Positions 18,145 through 27,138 of a stretch of 64,000 bases of DNA are shown in pieces (positions within the stretch are counted from its first letter, which is position 1; the number at the start of each line of letters is the position of its first letter). Made by a program: the position numbers and the translations under genes. Origin of the DNA: CAVPHV01 sp963821095. Its GTDB lineage: Bacteria; Actinomycetota; Acidimicrobiia; Spongiisociales; UBA5794. The notes beneath the pieces were generated by a model. That model did no database searches and had not been told where the DNA came from. It saw only the letters and a program-made list of their open reading frames with translations. The stretch is from assembly GCA_963821095.1 (NCBI GenBank), contig CAWGCJ010000023.1:310001-374000 (forward strand), given 5' to 3'.

Positions 18145-18354
18145 ATGAATACTACGCCCCACCCGGGCGACGACCCTGCGATGGGGTCGGCGCCACATCC
18201 GACCGAACCCTTTGACGACATCGAGGCCATCGCCGACCTCGATCCGGCCGACGCGGTCGAGCCTGCGGAGGAGTTGGCCAAGCAGCTCGCGGCGGAGCTC
18301 GATGCCGAGGCCGGCTCGTCGCCTTCAACGGCAGAGCGAGGGGAGCTCTTCTGA
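18145..18354 (+). CDS. Small acidic protein upstream of tlyA
   Basis: 69 residues from the ATG at 18145. It is rich in Asp, Glu and Ala (IEAIADLDPADAVEPAEELA) with no recognisable domain. Mycobacteria have a similarly small uncharacterised gene at this place (between the HAD phosphatase gene and tlyA), so position supports reality. Its TGA overlaps the proposed CTG start of tlyA, suggesting translational coupling. Function unknown. Confidence 0.6.
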   Translation: MNTTPHPGDDPAMGSAPHPTEPFDDIEAIADLDPADAVEPAEELAKQLAAELDAEAGSSPSTAERGELF

Positions 18355-19130
18355 CCCGGCGCCGCCTCGACGCCGAACTGGTCCGACGCAAGCTGGCGCC
18401 GAGCCGCGCCGCGGCGCAACGGGCAATCGGTGAGGGCTGGGTAGAGGTCGACGGGCTTCCCGCTGCCAAGCCGGCCACACTGGTCGATGCTGGCGCCTCG
18501 GTACGGATGGTCGTCGAGCCCGCACGTTTTGTCGGGCGCGGCGGGCTCAAACTCGATGCGGCGCTCGACGCCTTCGATGTCGACGTCGACGGCCGTTCGG
18601 CGCTCGACGTCGGCGCTTCAACCGGGGGGTTCACCGACTGTCTGCTGCAACGCGGTGCGGCACACGTGGTGGCCCTCGACGTCGGCTATGGGCAACTCGA
18701 CTGGGGACTGCGGCAGCGAAATGAAGTGGTCGTGGTCGAGCGCACCAACTTTCGCCACGCCGACCCGGCCTCTCTCGGAGCGCCGTTCGACGTTGTGGTC
18801 GCCGACGTGTCGTTCATTTCGCTTGGCACATTGGCAACTCAGTTTGCCGCCGCAGGCGCCGCTGGCACGGACTACGTGCTGCTGGTCAAGCCACAGTTCG
18901 AGGTAGGTAGGGGCCAGGTCGGCAAAGGGGGCATCGTGCGTGACCCTGCGCTGCACCGCAGCGCCCTGAACACGGTTGCGGCCGCGCTTGGGGCTGCCGG
19001 GCTTGGTGCTCGTGGTGTTGTACCGTCTCCGGTGACGGGAGCCAAGGGCAACCGCGAGTTCCTGCTGTGGGCCCAACCCGGCGCGCCCACCATTGGCGCC
19101 GGACTGATAGATGAGGTTGTGACACCATGA
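18351..19130 (+). CDS. tlyA: TlyA family 16S/23S rRNA 2'-O-methyltransferase, CTG start proposed
   Basis: 259 residues if translation begins at CTG 18351. The first ~60 residues form an S4 RNA-binding domain (RRRLDAELVRRKLAPSRA, AIGEGWVEVDG) that is in frame but has no ATG, GTG or TTG before it. AGGGGAG lies five bases upstream of this CTG, and the CTG overlaps the previous TGA. The methyltransferase part has FVGRGGLKLDAAL, the SAM motif ALDVGASTGGFTDCLL and VLLVKPQFEVG. In mycobacteria TlyA methylates both ribosomal subunits and affects capreomycin sensitivity. A start at ATG 18507 would lose the S4 domain. The stop overlaps the nadK ATG by four bases. Confidence 0.85.
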   Translation: MTRRRLDAELVRRKLAPSRAAAQRAIGEGWVEVDGLPAAKPATLVDAGASVRMVVEPARFVGRGGLKLDAALDAFDVDVDGRSALDVGASTGGFTDCLLQRGAAHVVALDVGYGQLDWGLRQRNEVVVVERTNFRHADPASLGAPFDVVVADVSFISLGTLATQFAAAGAAGTDYVLLVKPQFEVGRGQVGKGGIVRDPALHRSALNTVAAALGAAGLGARGVVPSPVTGAKGNREFLLWAQPGAPTIGAGLIDEVVTP

Positions 19131-19946
19131 GCACCGCGGTTCCCCGCCTCGCCCTTCTGGTACACGATACGAAGCCAGAGGCCGACGAGGTCGCCGACGA
19201 GGTGATGGCCGGTGCAATCCGGCGAGGGATGGAGGCAGTGCGGCTTGACCGCGCCGCGACTCACGCCCCAACAGACACCGACTTGGTTGTCGGGATCGGC
19301 GGCGACGGAACCCTGCTCGAGGCTGCTGCGCTGGCCATGGAACACGACCTTCCCGTTGTCGGAGTGAACCTCGGCAATGTGGGTTATCTCGCCGACATCG
19401 AGCCCGGGATGATCAACCAGATGCTCGACGGGCTGTTGACCCGTGGGCTCCAGGTAAAGCATCGGATGACCGTCAAGGCTTCGATCGCAAGATGGCCGCA
19501 GCTGGTTGGGTATCAACGATCTCGTCGTCGAGAAGGTGATGAGCCAACGTTTGGTGCAGATCGACGTTGCGATCAACGACCATTACTTCACCAGCTACCG
19601 GGCCGACGGATTGATCGTGGCGACCCCGCTCGGGTCGACCGCGTATTCACTGTCGGCCGGCGGCCCGGTTCTCGACCCCACCCTCGACGCTCTGATCCTC
19701 ACGCCGGTGGCGCCACACAGCCTGCTGTCGCGTTCGATCGTGCTCGCCCCCGACGCACGGCTGCGACTGACGGTGGTCCTCGACCGCGATGTCAGAGTCA
19801 ACCTCGACGGGAGAGAAGCCGTGGTCCTCGGCGAGGGCGACTCGATCGTCGTCACCCGCGGGGAACGTCCCATCCGCTTCCTGTCGCTGGGCGAACACCC
19901 CTTCCCGCAGGCAGTACGCCGCCAGTTCGGCCTCGATCATGCGTGA
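19127..19946 (+). pseudogene. nadK: NAD kinase, interrupted by an apparent frameshift near 19487
   Basis: The ATG at 19127 overlaps the tlyA stop. The first ~120 residues are a normal NAD-kinase N-terminus with VVGIGGDGTLLEAA and VNLGNVGYLADIE. After MTVKASIA the frame turns into nonsense, while the frame one base later reads DGRSWLGINDLVVEKV. It continues through TSYRADGLIVATPLGSTAYS (the substrate-binding and catalytic block) to a stop at 19946. Joining the frames gives a full-length enzyme, so one base has been gained or two lost near 19485-19491. NAD kinase is normally essential, which makes an assembly error or a second copy elsewhere likely. Confidence 0.85.
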
Positions 19947-21577
19947 GCGTCATGCTCGATGAGCTCTCCGTCTCCAACCTCGGCATCATCGCCGATGCCA
20001 CTCTCGAGCCCGGCGCGGGTCTCGTCGTGGTCACCGGTGAGACCGGGGCCGGCAAGACCTTGCTGCTCGGCGCCCTGCAACTCCTGACCGGAGAGTCTGC
20101 CCGGCGTGATCAGGTTGGGCCCGAGGGCGATGAACTGCGGGTCGAGGGCCGGTTCCAGTGGACCGAGGGCGAGCACGTCGCCGCCCGTCGCGTCTCCCGC
20201 GAGGGCCGCAGCCGCGCCTACGTCGACGGGGCCATGGTCCCGGCCAAGGCGCTGGCGACCAAGACGTACGGACTGGTCGAGATCGTGGCCCAGCACGACC
20301 ACTTGGCGCTGGCGTCGGCGGCCGGCGTTCGGGCAATGATCGATGGAGCCCTCGACGCAGCAGGTCAGACGGCGTTGGTCAACTATCGGGTTGCTTGGGA
20401 GAAGCTGGTCGGTCTCCGCCACGAATCAGAGCTGCTCGGCGGTGACCGGCGCGCCCTCGAGCGCGAGCTCGACATGGTGCGGTTTCAGGCAGAGGAGATT
20501 GCCGACGCCGGTTTTGCGGCCGGAGACGACGAGAGTCTGGTTGTTGAGGCCGACCGCCTGCGCAATCGCGAGGAGTTGCTCGAAGGTCTTGCCGCTGCTT
20601 CGGATGCAGTGGCCGCCGAGCAAGGTGCCGGAGACTCCCTGGGGCGGGCGGCAAGCGAGCTACGCCGTCTGGTCCGCTACGACCCGGAACTCGAGAGTAT
20701 TGCGGTCCAAGCCGAGGAGCTGGTCGGCCTGGTCGATGAACTCAGCGGGGAGGTCGGCCGGGCCGGGGGCAACCTCGACCATGACCCGGGGAGGCTGCAG
20801 ACGGTCGAAGTGCGGCTGGCCCAACTCGGCGACCTGCGTCGCAAGTACGGCGACAGCCTCGATGAGGTGCTCGCCTACGGCGCTGAAGCCGAGACCCGTG
20901 CCGCCGAACTGATTCGCCTGCTCGACCGCGCCGACAGTCTTGCCGACGAACTTGCCGCAGCCGAGGCGGCCGCCCGCCGGGCCGCCGACGAGTTGACCGA
21001 GCAGCGGACCGCCACTGCCGACCAGATTGCCGGCGAGGCGGTCGCCCACCTGAAGGAACTGGGTTTTCGTTCGCCGACGGTGGCCTTCAGCTTCGACCCT
21101 GCGGAGCTGGGCCCCACCGGGAGTGATCGGACCACGCTGATGTTTGCCTCCGATGCCGGGTTGACCCCGGGACCGGTGGCGCGGATTGCCTCTGGAGGTG
21201 AACTGAGCCGTCTCGTGCTCGCGTTGCGTCTGGCCTCCGGGGTCGGCGATGCCGAGGTCGTGGCCTTCGATGAGATCGATGCGGGGATCGGTGGGACGAC
21301 GGCCCTGGCGATGGGGCGCAAGCTCGCCACTTTGGCGGCGGGTCGCCAGGTGCTGTGCGTGACCCACCTCCCGCAGGTCGCCGCATTCGCCGATCAGCAC
21401 TTCGTGGTGGCACGTCACGATGCCGCGGCGACCGTTGCCACCGTCGCCGGCACCGGCCGACTCGAGGAGCTCTCGCGCATGCTGGCCGGCATGCCGGAGA
21501 GCGAGCGCGGCAAGGAGCACGCCGCCGAGTTGCTGGAGGCCGCCGGCAAGTCGCAGATCCTCAACGATTTGGGATGA
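19943..21577 (+). CDS. recN: DNA repair ATPase RecN
   Basis: 544 residues from the GTG at 19943, which overlaps the nadK stop; an ATG at 19952 is possible. It has the SMC-like plan: Walker A VTGETGAGKTLLLGAL near residue 31, two coiled-coil halves around a short hinge, the signature RIASGGELSRLVLALRLAS and Walker B VVAFDEIDAGIGG. RecN is a cohesin-like factor in double-strand-break repair. The same frame happens to be open from 19127, but the NAD-kinase end is encoded in another frame, so this is not a genuine fusion. Confidence 0.95.
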   Translation: MSVMLDELSVSNLGIIADATLEPGAGLVVVTGETGAGKTLLLGALQLLTGESARRDQVGPEGDELRVEGRFQWTEGEHVAARRVSREGRSRAYVDGAMVPAKALATKTYGLVEIVAQHDHLALASAAGVRAMIDGALDAAGQTALVNYRVAWEKLVGLRHESELLGGDRRALERELDMVRFQAEEIADAGFAAGDDESLVVEADRLRNREELLEGLAAASDAVAAEQGAGDSLGRAASELRRLVRYDPELESIAVQAEELVGLVDELSGEVGRAGGNLDHDPGRLQTVEVRLAQLGDLRRKYGDSLDEVLAYGAEAETRAAELIRLLDRADSLADELAAAEAAARRAADELTEQRTATADQIAGEAVAHLKELGFRSPTVAFSFDPAELGPTGSDRTTLMFASDAGLTPGPVARIASGGELSRLVLALRLASGVGDAEVVAFDEIDAGIGGTTALAMGRKLATLAAGRQVLCVTHLPQVAAFADQHFVVARHDAAATVATVAGTGRLEELSRMLAGMPESERGKEHAAELLEAAGKSQILNDLG

Positions 21578-21635
21578 TCGAGCCGCGGCGGCGGCCACTG
21601 GTACACTGCAGGCTTCCTAGGGCGGAGAGACAGCC

Positions 21636-23303
21636 TTGACCAAGTACGTGTTCGTCACGGGTGGCGTGACGTCGAGCCTCGGCAAGGGCATTACCGCATC
21701 ATCCCTCGGGCGATTGCTGAAAGCACGGGGTTTGCGAGTGGTAAGCCAGAAGTTGGATCCCTACATCAACGTGGATCCCGGCACCATGAACCCATTCGAG
21801 CATGGGGAAGTGTTCGTCACCGACGACGGCGGGGAAACCGATCTCGACCTCGGTCACTATGAACGTTTCATCGGTGAGAGCCTGCGGCGTGACTCCAACG
21901 TCACGACCGGTGGCATCTACCAATCCGTGATCCGCCGCGAACGGCGCGGCGACTATCTCGGGGCCACCGTCCAGGTGATTCCCCACATCACGAACGAGAT
22001 CAAGGCCAGGATCCGCAAGCTCGGCGACGACGATCAAATCGATGTCGTGTTGTGCGAGGTGGGTGGCACGGTTGGCGACATCGAGAGCCTGCCGTTTCTC
22101 GAGGCCATCCGCCAACTGCGCAAGGACCTCGGCCCAGACAACGTCTGCTACATCCACGTCACCCTGGTTCCCTACCTCGAGACGAGCGAGGAGCTGAAGA
22201 CCAAGCCGACGCAGCATTCGGTCGCCGAACTGCGCGGGCGAGGGATTCATCCCGATGTGATCGTGGTGCGGTCGGACCGGCCGGTCGACGAAGCCGCCAG
22301 CCGCAAGATCAGCCTGTTCTGCGATGTGGACAACGATGCGGTCATCAACGCCACCAACGTGGGCAACATCTACGCCGTGCCGCTGGCTCTCCATGAGCGT
22401 GGTCTCGACGATGTCGTGTGCCGGCGCCTCAGCATCGAGGCATCCGAGCCCGACCTGTCGTCCTGGCGGGCGATGGTCGACCGCATGGACAACGCCACCG
22501 AGGATGTCACCATCGGCATCGTCGGCAAATATGTCGATCTTCCCGACGCCTACCTGAGCGTGGTGGAGGCGCTGCGGCATGGCGCCGCCGCCAATGGCGT
22601 GCGGGCCGACATCAAGTGGATCCCCAGCGACGAGGTCGATGGTTTGCTCGCTGCCTCCTATCTCGATGGGATCGATGGCCTCGTGGTTCCCGGCGGCTTC
22701 GGGATCAGGGGCGTCGAGGGGAAGATTCAATCGATCCGCTATGCCCGCGAGGAGGGTCTGCCCTTCCTCGGTCTCTGTCTCGGGCTGCAGTGTGCAGTGA
22801 TCGAGTTCGCCCGAGACGAGTTGTCGCTACGCGACGCCCACAGCTCGGAGTTTGATCCGACCTCAGCGCACCCCGTCATCGACTTGATGGCCGACCAGCA
22901 CGATGTCGAGGACAAGGGCGGAACGATGCGGCTCGGCGTGTATCCGGCCAAACTCGCCGAGGGTTCCCTGGCCCGCCGGCTCTACGGGGAGCCGATCATC
23001 TATGAGCGGCATCGACACCGCTGGGAGGTCAACAACAGATACCGCCGTAACCTTGAAGCCGCCGGGCTGCGGCTGAGCGGCGTGTCGCCCGACGATCGTT
23101 TGGTCGAGATCGTGGAGCTCCCGGATCACCCGTTCTTCATCGCCTCGCAGTTCCACCCCGAATTCAAGTCGCGACCCAACCATCCGCACCCCTTGTTCGA
23201 GGGCTTCATGAAGGCCGCCCTCGAGCACAAGCATGGTGAGGGATCATCGACGGTCGTCCTGAGCGAATCGGGTGCCGAGGTTTCCGTAGAACGGTTCGGC
23301 TGA
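21636..23303 (+). CDS. pyrG: CTP synthase PyrG
   Basis: 555 residues from a TTG with GGAGAG nine bases ahead. The synthase domain begins KYVFVTGGVTSSLGKGITAS (P-loop) and has SQKLDPYINVDPGTMNPFEH. The glutaminase domain (from ~residue 295) has the oxyanion block VPGGFG, the nucleophile Cys in FLGLCLGLQCAV, and the His/Glu pair in ASQFHPEFKSRP. It makes CTP from UTP, ATP and glutamine. Position between recN and a NUDIX gene matches mycobacteria apart from missing intervening membrane genes. Confidence 0.97.
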   Translation: MTKYVFVTGGVTSSLGKGITASSLGRLLKARGLRVVSQKLDPYINVDPGTMNPFEHGEVFVTDDGGETDLDLGHYERFIGESLRRDSNVTTGGIYQSVIRRERRGDYLGATVQVIPHITNEIKARIRKLGDDDQIDVVLCEVGGTVGDIESLPFLEAIRQLRKDLGPDNVCYIHVTLVPYLETSEELKTKPTQHSVAELRGRGIHPDVIVVRSDRPVDEAASRKISLFCDVDNDAVINATNVGNIYAVPLALHERGLDDVVCRRLSIEASEPDLSSWRAMVDRMDNATEDVTIGIVGKYVDLPDAYLSVVEALRHGAAANGVRADIKWIPSDEVDGLLAASYLDGIDGLVVPGGFGIRGVEGKIQSIRYAREEGLPFLGLCLGLQCAVIEFARDELSLRDAHSSEFDPTSAHPVIDLMADQHDVEDKGGTMRLGVYPAKLAEGSLARRLYGEPIIYERHRHRWEVNNRYRRNLEAAGLRLSGVSPDDRLVEIVELPDHPFFIASQFHPEFKSRPNHPHPLFEGFMKAALEHKHGEGSSTVVLSESGAEVSVERFG

Positions 23304-23304
23304 C

Positions 23305-23850
23305 ATGGAGCCCACCGGGGGCTTTGAGGTCGTCACGACCCGGCGGGTGGCCGAGTTGGGGTTTCTCGGATTGGATGAAGTCGAGGTGGAAGCCCCCGAT
23401 GGCCGGCGCGCAGTGCGGATCGCAGTTCGTCACCCCGGAGCCGTTGCGGTGCTGCCCATCGTCGATGGGGAAGTGATTCTGATCCGACAATATCGCGCAC
23501 CGATCGACTCTCTGCTCCTCGAGATTCCTGCCGGCAAGCTCGATGTGGTCGATGAGCCGCCCGAGGTGACCGCGGCTCGCGAGCTCGAAGAGGAGATCGG
23601 GTTCCGGGCCGGCGAGTTGGTCTTGATCGCGAACATCTGGACAACGCCGGGTTTCAGCGACGAGCGGATCCGAATCTACGTCGCCGAGGGGTTGACCCCG
23701 GTGCCGATGCGGCCCCACGGTCTTGAGGAGGAGGCCGCCGAACTGGTTCGAGTGCCGATTGGCGAGGTCGTCGGACTGCTGGCCTCGGGTGCCGTGAGCG
23801 ATGCCAAGACGCTGGTGGCGCTGCAGTGGCTGGTCGCTCGGGAGCGATGA
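23305..23850 (+). CDS. NUDIX hydrolase (ADP-ribose pyrophosphatase-like)
   Basis: 181 residues, starting two bases after pyrG. The Nudix box is visible as GKLDVVDEPPEVTAARELEE running into EIGF, preceded by ILIRQYRAPIDSLLLEIPAG, a pattern typical of ADP-ribose pyrophosphatases. It probably hydrolyses ADP-ribose or related nucleoside diphosphates. The stop overlaps the xerD start (ATGA). Confidence 0.93.
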   Translation: MEPTGGFEVVTTRRVAELGFLGLDEVEVEAPDGRRAVRIAVRHPGAVAVLPIVDGEVILIRQYRAPIDSLLLEIPAGKLDVVDEPPEVTAARELEEEIGFRAGELVLIANIWTTPGFSDERIRIYVAEGLTPVPMRPHGLEEEAAELVRVPIGEVVGLLASGAVSDAKTLVALQWLVARER

Positions 23851-24758
23851 GGCTACACGACGGCATCGCCGAGTTCCTCGTCTCGCTCTCGGCCGAGCGG
23901 GGCCTTGCCGCCAACACCGTGACCGCCTACCGCAGAGACCTTGCCCAATACGCAGAATTTCTTGGCGTCACCGAGGCGGCAGATCTTGGTCCCGACCTCG
24001 ACAACATCACCCCCGAGCTTGTCGCCGCCTTCATGGCGGACCTTGGCGGCCGCAATCTCAAACCCGGCACGATCGGGCGCAAGATGGCGGCGGTGCGCGG
24101 GCTGCATCGGTTCCTGTTCGCCGAGGAGTACACCGCGTCCGACCCGACGGCAGGTCTCGACACGCCGCGGCGCGGGTCTTCGCTGCCGAAGGCGCTGACC
24201 GTTGATGAGGTGGAACGGCTCTTGGACGGTCCGAATCGATCCGACCCGCTTGGGGCCCGCGACGCAGCGCTGTTGGAGTTCCTCTACGCGACCGGGGCTC
24301 GGGTCACTGAGGCCGTGACGGTCGGTTTGCACGACATGGACTTCGAGACCCGCACCGTCATGCTGACCGGCAAGGGCAACAAACAGCGCCTGGTTCCGCT
24401 CGGCCGGTACGCCATTGCCGCCGTCACGGCCTACCTCCCGTATCGCCTGGAGCTGCGCCGCCCCGGAGCCGACCCCGGCAGCCTCTTTCTCAATTCGCGG
24501 GGCAACCCGCTGAGCCGCCAGGGGGTGTGGGGGATCGTCCGCAAGGCCGCCGCCAGCGCTGGAATTGCTCGTGACCGCGTCTCACCGCATGTGCTGCGCC
24601 ATTCGGCCGCCACCCACATGGTGGAAGGGGGAGCCGACCTGAGAACCGTCCAAGAGATGCTTGGTCACGCTAACATCAGCACCACTCAGATCTACACGCG
24701 GGTGTCACCTCGGCATCTGTATGAGGTGTTTGTAACATCACACCCGCGTGGCAGGTAA
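23847..24758 (+). CDS. xerD: Site-specific tyrosine recombinase XerD
   Basis: 303 residues from the ATG at 23847 overlapping the NUDIX stop; a GTG at 23826 would only add seven residues. The SAM-like N-terminal domain reads FLVSLSAERGLAANTVTAYR. Catalytic residues are visible: Arg in YATGARVTEAV, the HVLRHSAATHMVEGG box (His and Arg), LGHANIS and the Tyr in TTQIYTRVS. Length and context fit the chromosomal XerD of XerCD/dif dimer resolution rather than a phage integrase. Confidence 0.94.
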   Translation: MRLHDGIAEFLVSLSAERGLAANTVTAYRRDLAQYAEFLGVTEAADLGPDLDNITPELVAAFMADLGGRNLKPGTIGRKMAAVRGLHRFLFAEEYTASDPTAGLDTPRRGSSLPKALTVDEVERLLDGPNRSDPLGARDAALLEFLYATGARVTEAVTVGLHDMDFETRTVMLTGKGNKQRLVPLGRYAIAAVTAYLPYRLELRRPGADPGSLFLNSRGNPLSRQGVWGIVRKAAASAGIARDRVSPHVLRHSAATHMVEGGADLRTVQEMLGHANISTTQIYTRVSPRHLYEVFVTSHPRGR

Positions 24759-24790
24759 GGTCGGGCTTGTCAACGTTTTCTGGAGCACTG

Positions 24791-25138
24791 GTGATCGATA
24801 TCGATGCGGCTACCGCCGCCCTCATAGACGAACGAGCAAAGCTGGTCTACCAGCTTGCTGAGCTTGGTGCCAACGACAGGGGCGAGCTCACCGGAAGCGT
24901 TGAGTTTGGCGACGGGTTTGCGGACGCCGCTGCCGCGACGGCGGAGCGCAGCGAAGTGCTCGGGCTGGTCAAGAATCTCAGGGTCATGGTCGAGAACGTC
25001 GACGAGGCGCTGGAACGAATTGATGCCGGGACCTACGGTCAGTGCAAGGCCTGTGGCAACGACATTGACGCCGACCGGATGGAGTTCCGGCCGACCTCTC
25101 GCTATTGCGTTGGCTGCAAAGCGAAGAAGTCTGCCTGA
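24791..25138 (+). CDS. DksA/TraR C4 zinc-finger-type protein
   Basis: 115 residues from the GTG at 24791 (TGGAG upstream); a TTG at 24767 is also open. The N-terminal part is helical, and the C-terminal part has CKACGNDIDADRMEFRP and YCVGCKAK, a four-Cys zinc finger of the DksA/TraR type. Proteins of this type bind the RNA polymerase secondary channel or are short uncharacterised relatives. It sits in the xerD-to-scpA interval. Confidence 0.85.
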   Translation: MIDIDAATAALIDERAKLVYQLAELGANDRGELTGSVEFGDGFADAAAATAERSEVLGLVKNLRVMVENVDEALERIDAGTYGQCKACGNDIDADRMEFRPTSRYCVGCKAKKSA

Positions 25139-25150
25139 CGGCGCCGCGGT

Positions 25151-25627
25151 GTGACCCAGCTCACCCACCTCATCCGACGATTCTTCGGCTTCATCACGGC
25201 GCGCCCGCTTGGACCGCGTGAGCAGGCTGAAGTCATGGGATTGCTCACGCCTGCAGAAGCTGAGCTGTTCTGGAGCCAGCATCCCGCCGACCAGCGCCAC
25301 GCCATCGAGGTGGCCCATCGAGCGCTACGCAGCCGCCCCGGTTCACGGACTCTGGCTCGCGCCGGGCTGCTTCACGACGTCGGCAAGAGTGGGGTGGACC
25401 TCGGCGCCGTTGGACGGTCGCTCGCAACCGTGTTCGACGCTTCCGGGATCCGTCTGCGGGGACGGTTCGCCCGTTATCGACGTCACGGCGAACTCGGTGC
25501 GGAGGTGCTCGAGTCTGCCGGGGTCGAACCGCTCATCGTTGCCTTCGCACGCGAGCACCCAGGTCCCGCCCCCGATGGGCTCGATTCGGCCGACTGGGCG
25601 GTACTGCTCGACGCCGACCACACGTGA
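25151..25627 (+). CDS. HD-domain protein
   Basis: 158 residues from a GTG twelve bases after the previous gene. HD phosphohydrolase features: HAIEVAHRALRS, then LARAGLLHDVGKSGVDLG (HD pair) and RYRRHGELGAEVLESAG. It is probably a metal-dependent phosphohydrolase of unknown substrate. Its last codons and stop lie inside a short tandem repeat array that continues downstream. Confidence 0.85.
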   Translation: MTQLTHLIRRFFGFITARPLGPREQAEVMGLLTPAEAELFWSQHPADQRHAIEVAHRALRSRPGSRTLARAGLLHDVGKSGVDLGAVGRSLATVFDASGIRLRGRFARYRRHGELGAEVLESAGVEPLIVAFAREHPGPAPDGLDSADWAVLLDADHT

Positions 25628-25693
25628 GTGTGGGCGCGACCTCACGTGAGTGTGGCCGCGACCTCACGTGAGTGTGGGCGCCGACCTCACGTG
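25619..25693 (+). repeat. Tandem 22-23-bp repeat with CACGTG palindromic core
   Basis: Three and a half units of roughly ACCTCACGTGAGTGTGGGCG occur with cores at 25621, 25643, 25665 and 25688. Two cores read CTCACGTGAG, a 10-bp perfect palindrome. The array starts in the last codons of the HD gene and ends about 50 bases before scpA, so it occupies the scpA leader. Confidence 0.85.
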
Positions 25694-25741
25694 CAGCAAG
25701 GTGAGCCGGAAAGCCGGGTATCAGACGCGAGGGGTAATACC

Positions 25742-26560
25742 ATGGCCGCTCGCCCGATTCAGGAAACAACGGCTGTCATGAGCTACGAAGTCAAGACGCG
25801 GGTCTTCGAAGGCCCGTTTGATCTGCTCCTCCAGTTGATCACGAGCCACCAGCTCGAGATCACCGAGCTGAGCTTGGTCGACATCGTGGCCGAGTACATC
25901 GCCTACCTCGATGTGATGCGAGAGATGGATATCGAGGTGACGAGTGAATTTCTCCTCATCGCGACCACGCTCATCCAGCTGAAGGCGAGGCACTTGTTGC
26001 CGGACGACCGGGCTGTCGATCTCGACGAGGAGTTGGCGCTCACCGAGGAACGAGATCGCCTCCTGGCACGTCTGCTCGCCTGCCTCACCTACAAAGATGT
26101 TGCCGCCGTCTTTGCCCACCGGTTCGCCTCCGGGGATCGTTATGTCCCGAGGGTGGCGGGACTCGATGCCGGTATCACCCCGCAGGTGCCGGAAGTGCGG
26201 ATCGAGCTCAGCCCCACCGAGTTTGCCGTTATCGCCGAGCGGGCCTTCGCCGGTGTCGATGAGGAACCCGATCTCGATCATCTCGAACTCGACCTGCCTT
26301 CGGTCGACGCCGCCATCGCCGACCTCCAGGCCAAGATGGAGGCGCAGATCGAAGCCGACTTCGATGCCCTGGTTGCCCACTGCGACCGCTCCCTCGAGAT
26401 CGTGGCGTACCTCCTTGCCTTGCTCGAACTGGCTCGTTGGGGTGTGGTCCAGGTGAGCCAGGAGGACCAGGACGCCCCGATTCTCGTGGTGCGCACCGCT
26501 GAGGGCGACACCGCGCACGGAATGGACGCCTTGCTTCCGAAGAGCGAATGGAGCGCCTGA
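25742..26560 (+). CDS. scpA: Segregation and condensation protein ScpA
   Basis: 272 residues from the ATG at 25742 (GAGGGG eight bases upstream); an ATG at 25778 would give MSYEVKTRVFEGPFDLLLQL, the typical family start, and is possible. Features include FEGPFDLLLQLITSHQLEIT and the LIATTLIQLKARHLLPDD block. The end is a winged-helix kleisin C-terminal domain that contacts SMC. It works with ScpB and SMC in chromosome condensation. The gene is followed by scpB at a TGATG junction. Confidence 0.93.
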   Translation: MAARPIQETTAVMSYEVKTRVFEGPFDLLLQLITSHQLEITELSLVDIVAEYIAYLDVMREMDIEVTSEFLLIATTLIQLKARHLLPDDRAVDLDEELALTEERDRLLARLLACLTYKDVAAVFAHRFASGDRYVPRVAGLDAGITPQVPEVRIELSPTEFAVIAERAFAGVDEEPDLDHLELDLPSVDAAIADLQAKMEAQIEADFDALVAHCDRSLEIVAYLLALLELARWGVVQVSQEDQDAPILVVRTAEGDTAHGMDALLPKSEWSA

Positions 26561-27138
26561 TGGAGCCCGAGGCGCTGATCGAATCGATCCTCTTCGTGGC
26601 CGAAGAGCCGATCACCACCAACGAGTTCGCCGAAGTTCTCGAAGTGTCGCTCGAGGATGTCGACGCCGAACTGCTGGCGCTCCAGGCTCGTCTGCGCGAC
26701 ACCGGCCGTGGGCTGGTGCTGCGTGAGGTGGGCGGCGGTTGGCGCCTCTATACCCATCCCGATGCACAGCCATACCTCGAGCGGTTTGCCGCCACCGATC
26801 GGGCCACGCGTCTGTCGTCGGCTGCACTGGAGACGCTTGCGGTCGTCGCCTACAAACAGCCGGTGTCGCGGGGCCAGATCGCCGAGATCCGTGGTGTCGA
26901 TTCCGACCATGCGTTGCGTACGCTGATGCGCCGCGGCCTCGTCGTAGAGGTGGGTCGGGCAGGGGGACCGGGACAAGCGGTGCTGTTCGGCACGACGGAT
27001 CTGATGATGGAGAAGCTCGGCATCAACTCGCTCGACGAGTTGCCGCCCCTTGCCGACCACGTGCCTCCGGCCAGCATCGTTGAGGTGCTCGAGGAGCCGT
27101 TCCGACCGGAGGGATCATCGAGCGGCTCCACAAGCTGA
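26560..27138 (+). CDS. scpB: Segregation and condensation protein ScpB
   Basis: 192 residues from ATG 26560, which shares a base with the scpA stop; ATG 26548 is an in-frame alternative. Tandem winged-helix domains are indicated by IESILFVAEEPITTNEFAEV, then LSSAALETLAVVAYKQPVSR and AEIRGVDSDHALRTLMRRGL. ScpB dimers bind the ScpA kleisin in the SMC condensin. The stop at 27138 overlaps the proposed rluB start. Confidence 0.94.
   Translation: MEPEALIESILFVAEEPITTNEFAEVLEVSLEDVDAELLALQARLRDTGRGLVLREVGGGWRLYTHPDAQPYLERFAATDRATRLSSAALETLAVVAYKQPVSRGQIAEIRGVDSDHALRTLMRRGLVVEVGRAGGPGQAVLFGTTDLMMEKLGINSLDELPPLADHVPPASIVEVLEEPFRPEGSSSGSTS

Noticed and set aside
19127..21577. 816-codon continuous frame suggesting an NAD kinase-RecN fusion
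   Set aside because: The middle is Arg-rich nonsense and the NAD kinase C-terminus is encoded in another frame; recN has its own GTG at 19943.
25619..25693. Possible CRISPR array
   Set aside because: Units abut without unique spacers and no cas genes are near; it is a short tandem repeat.
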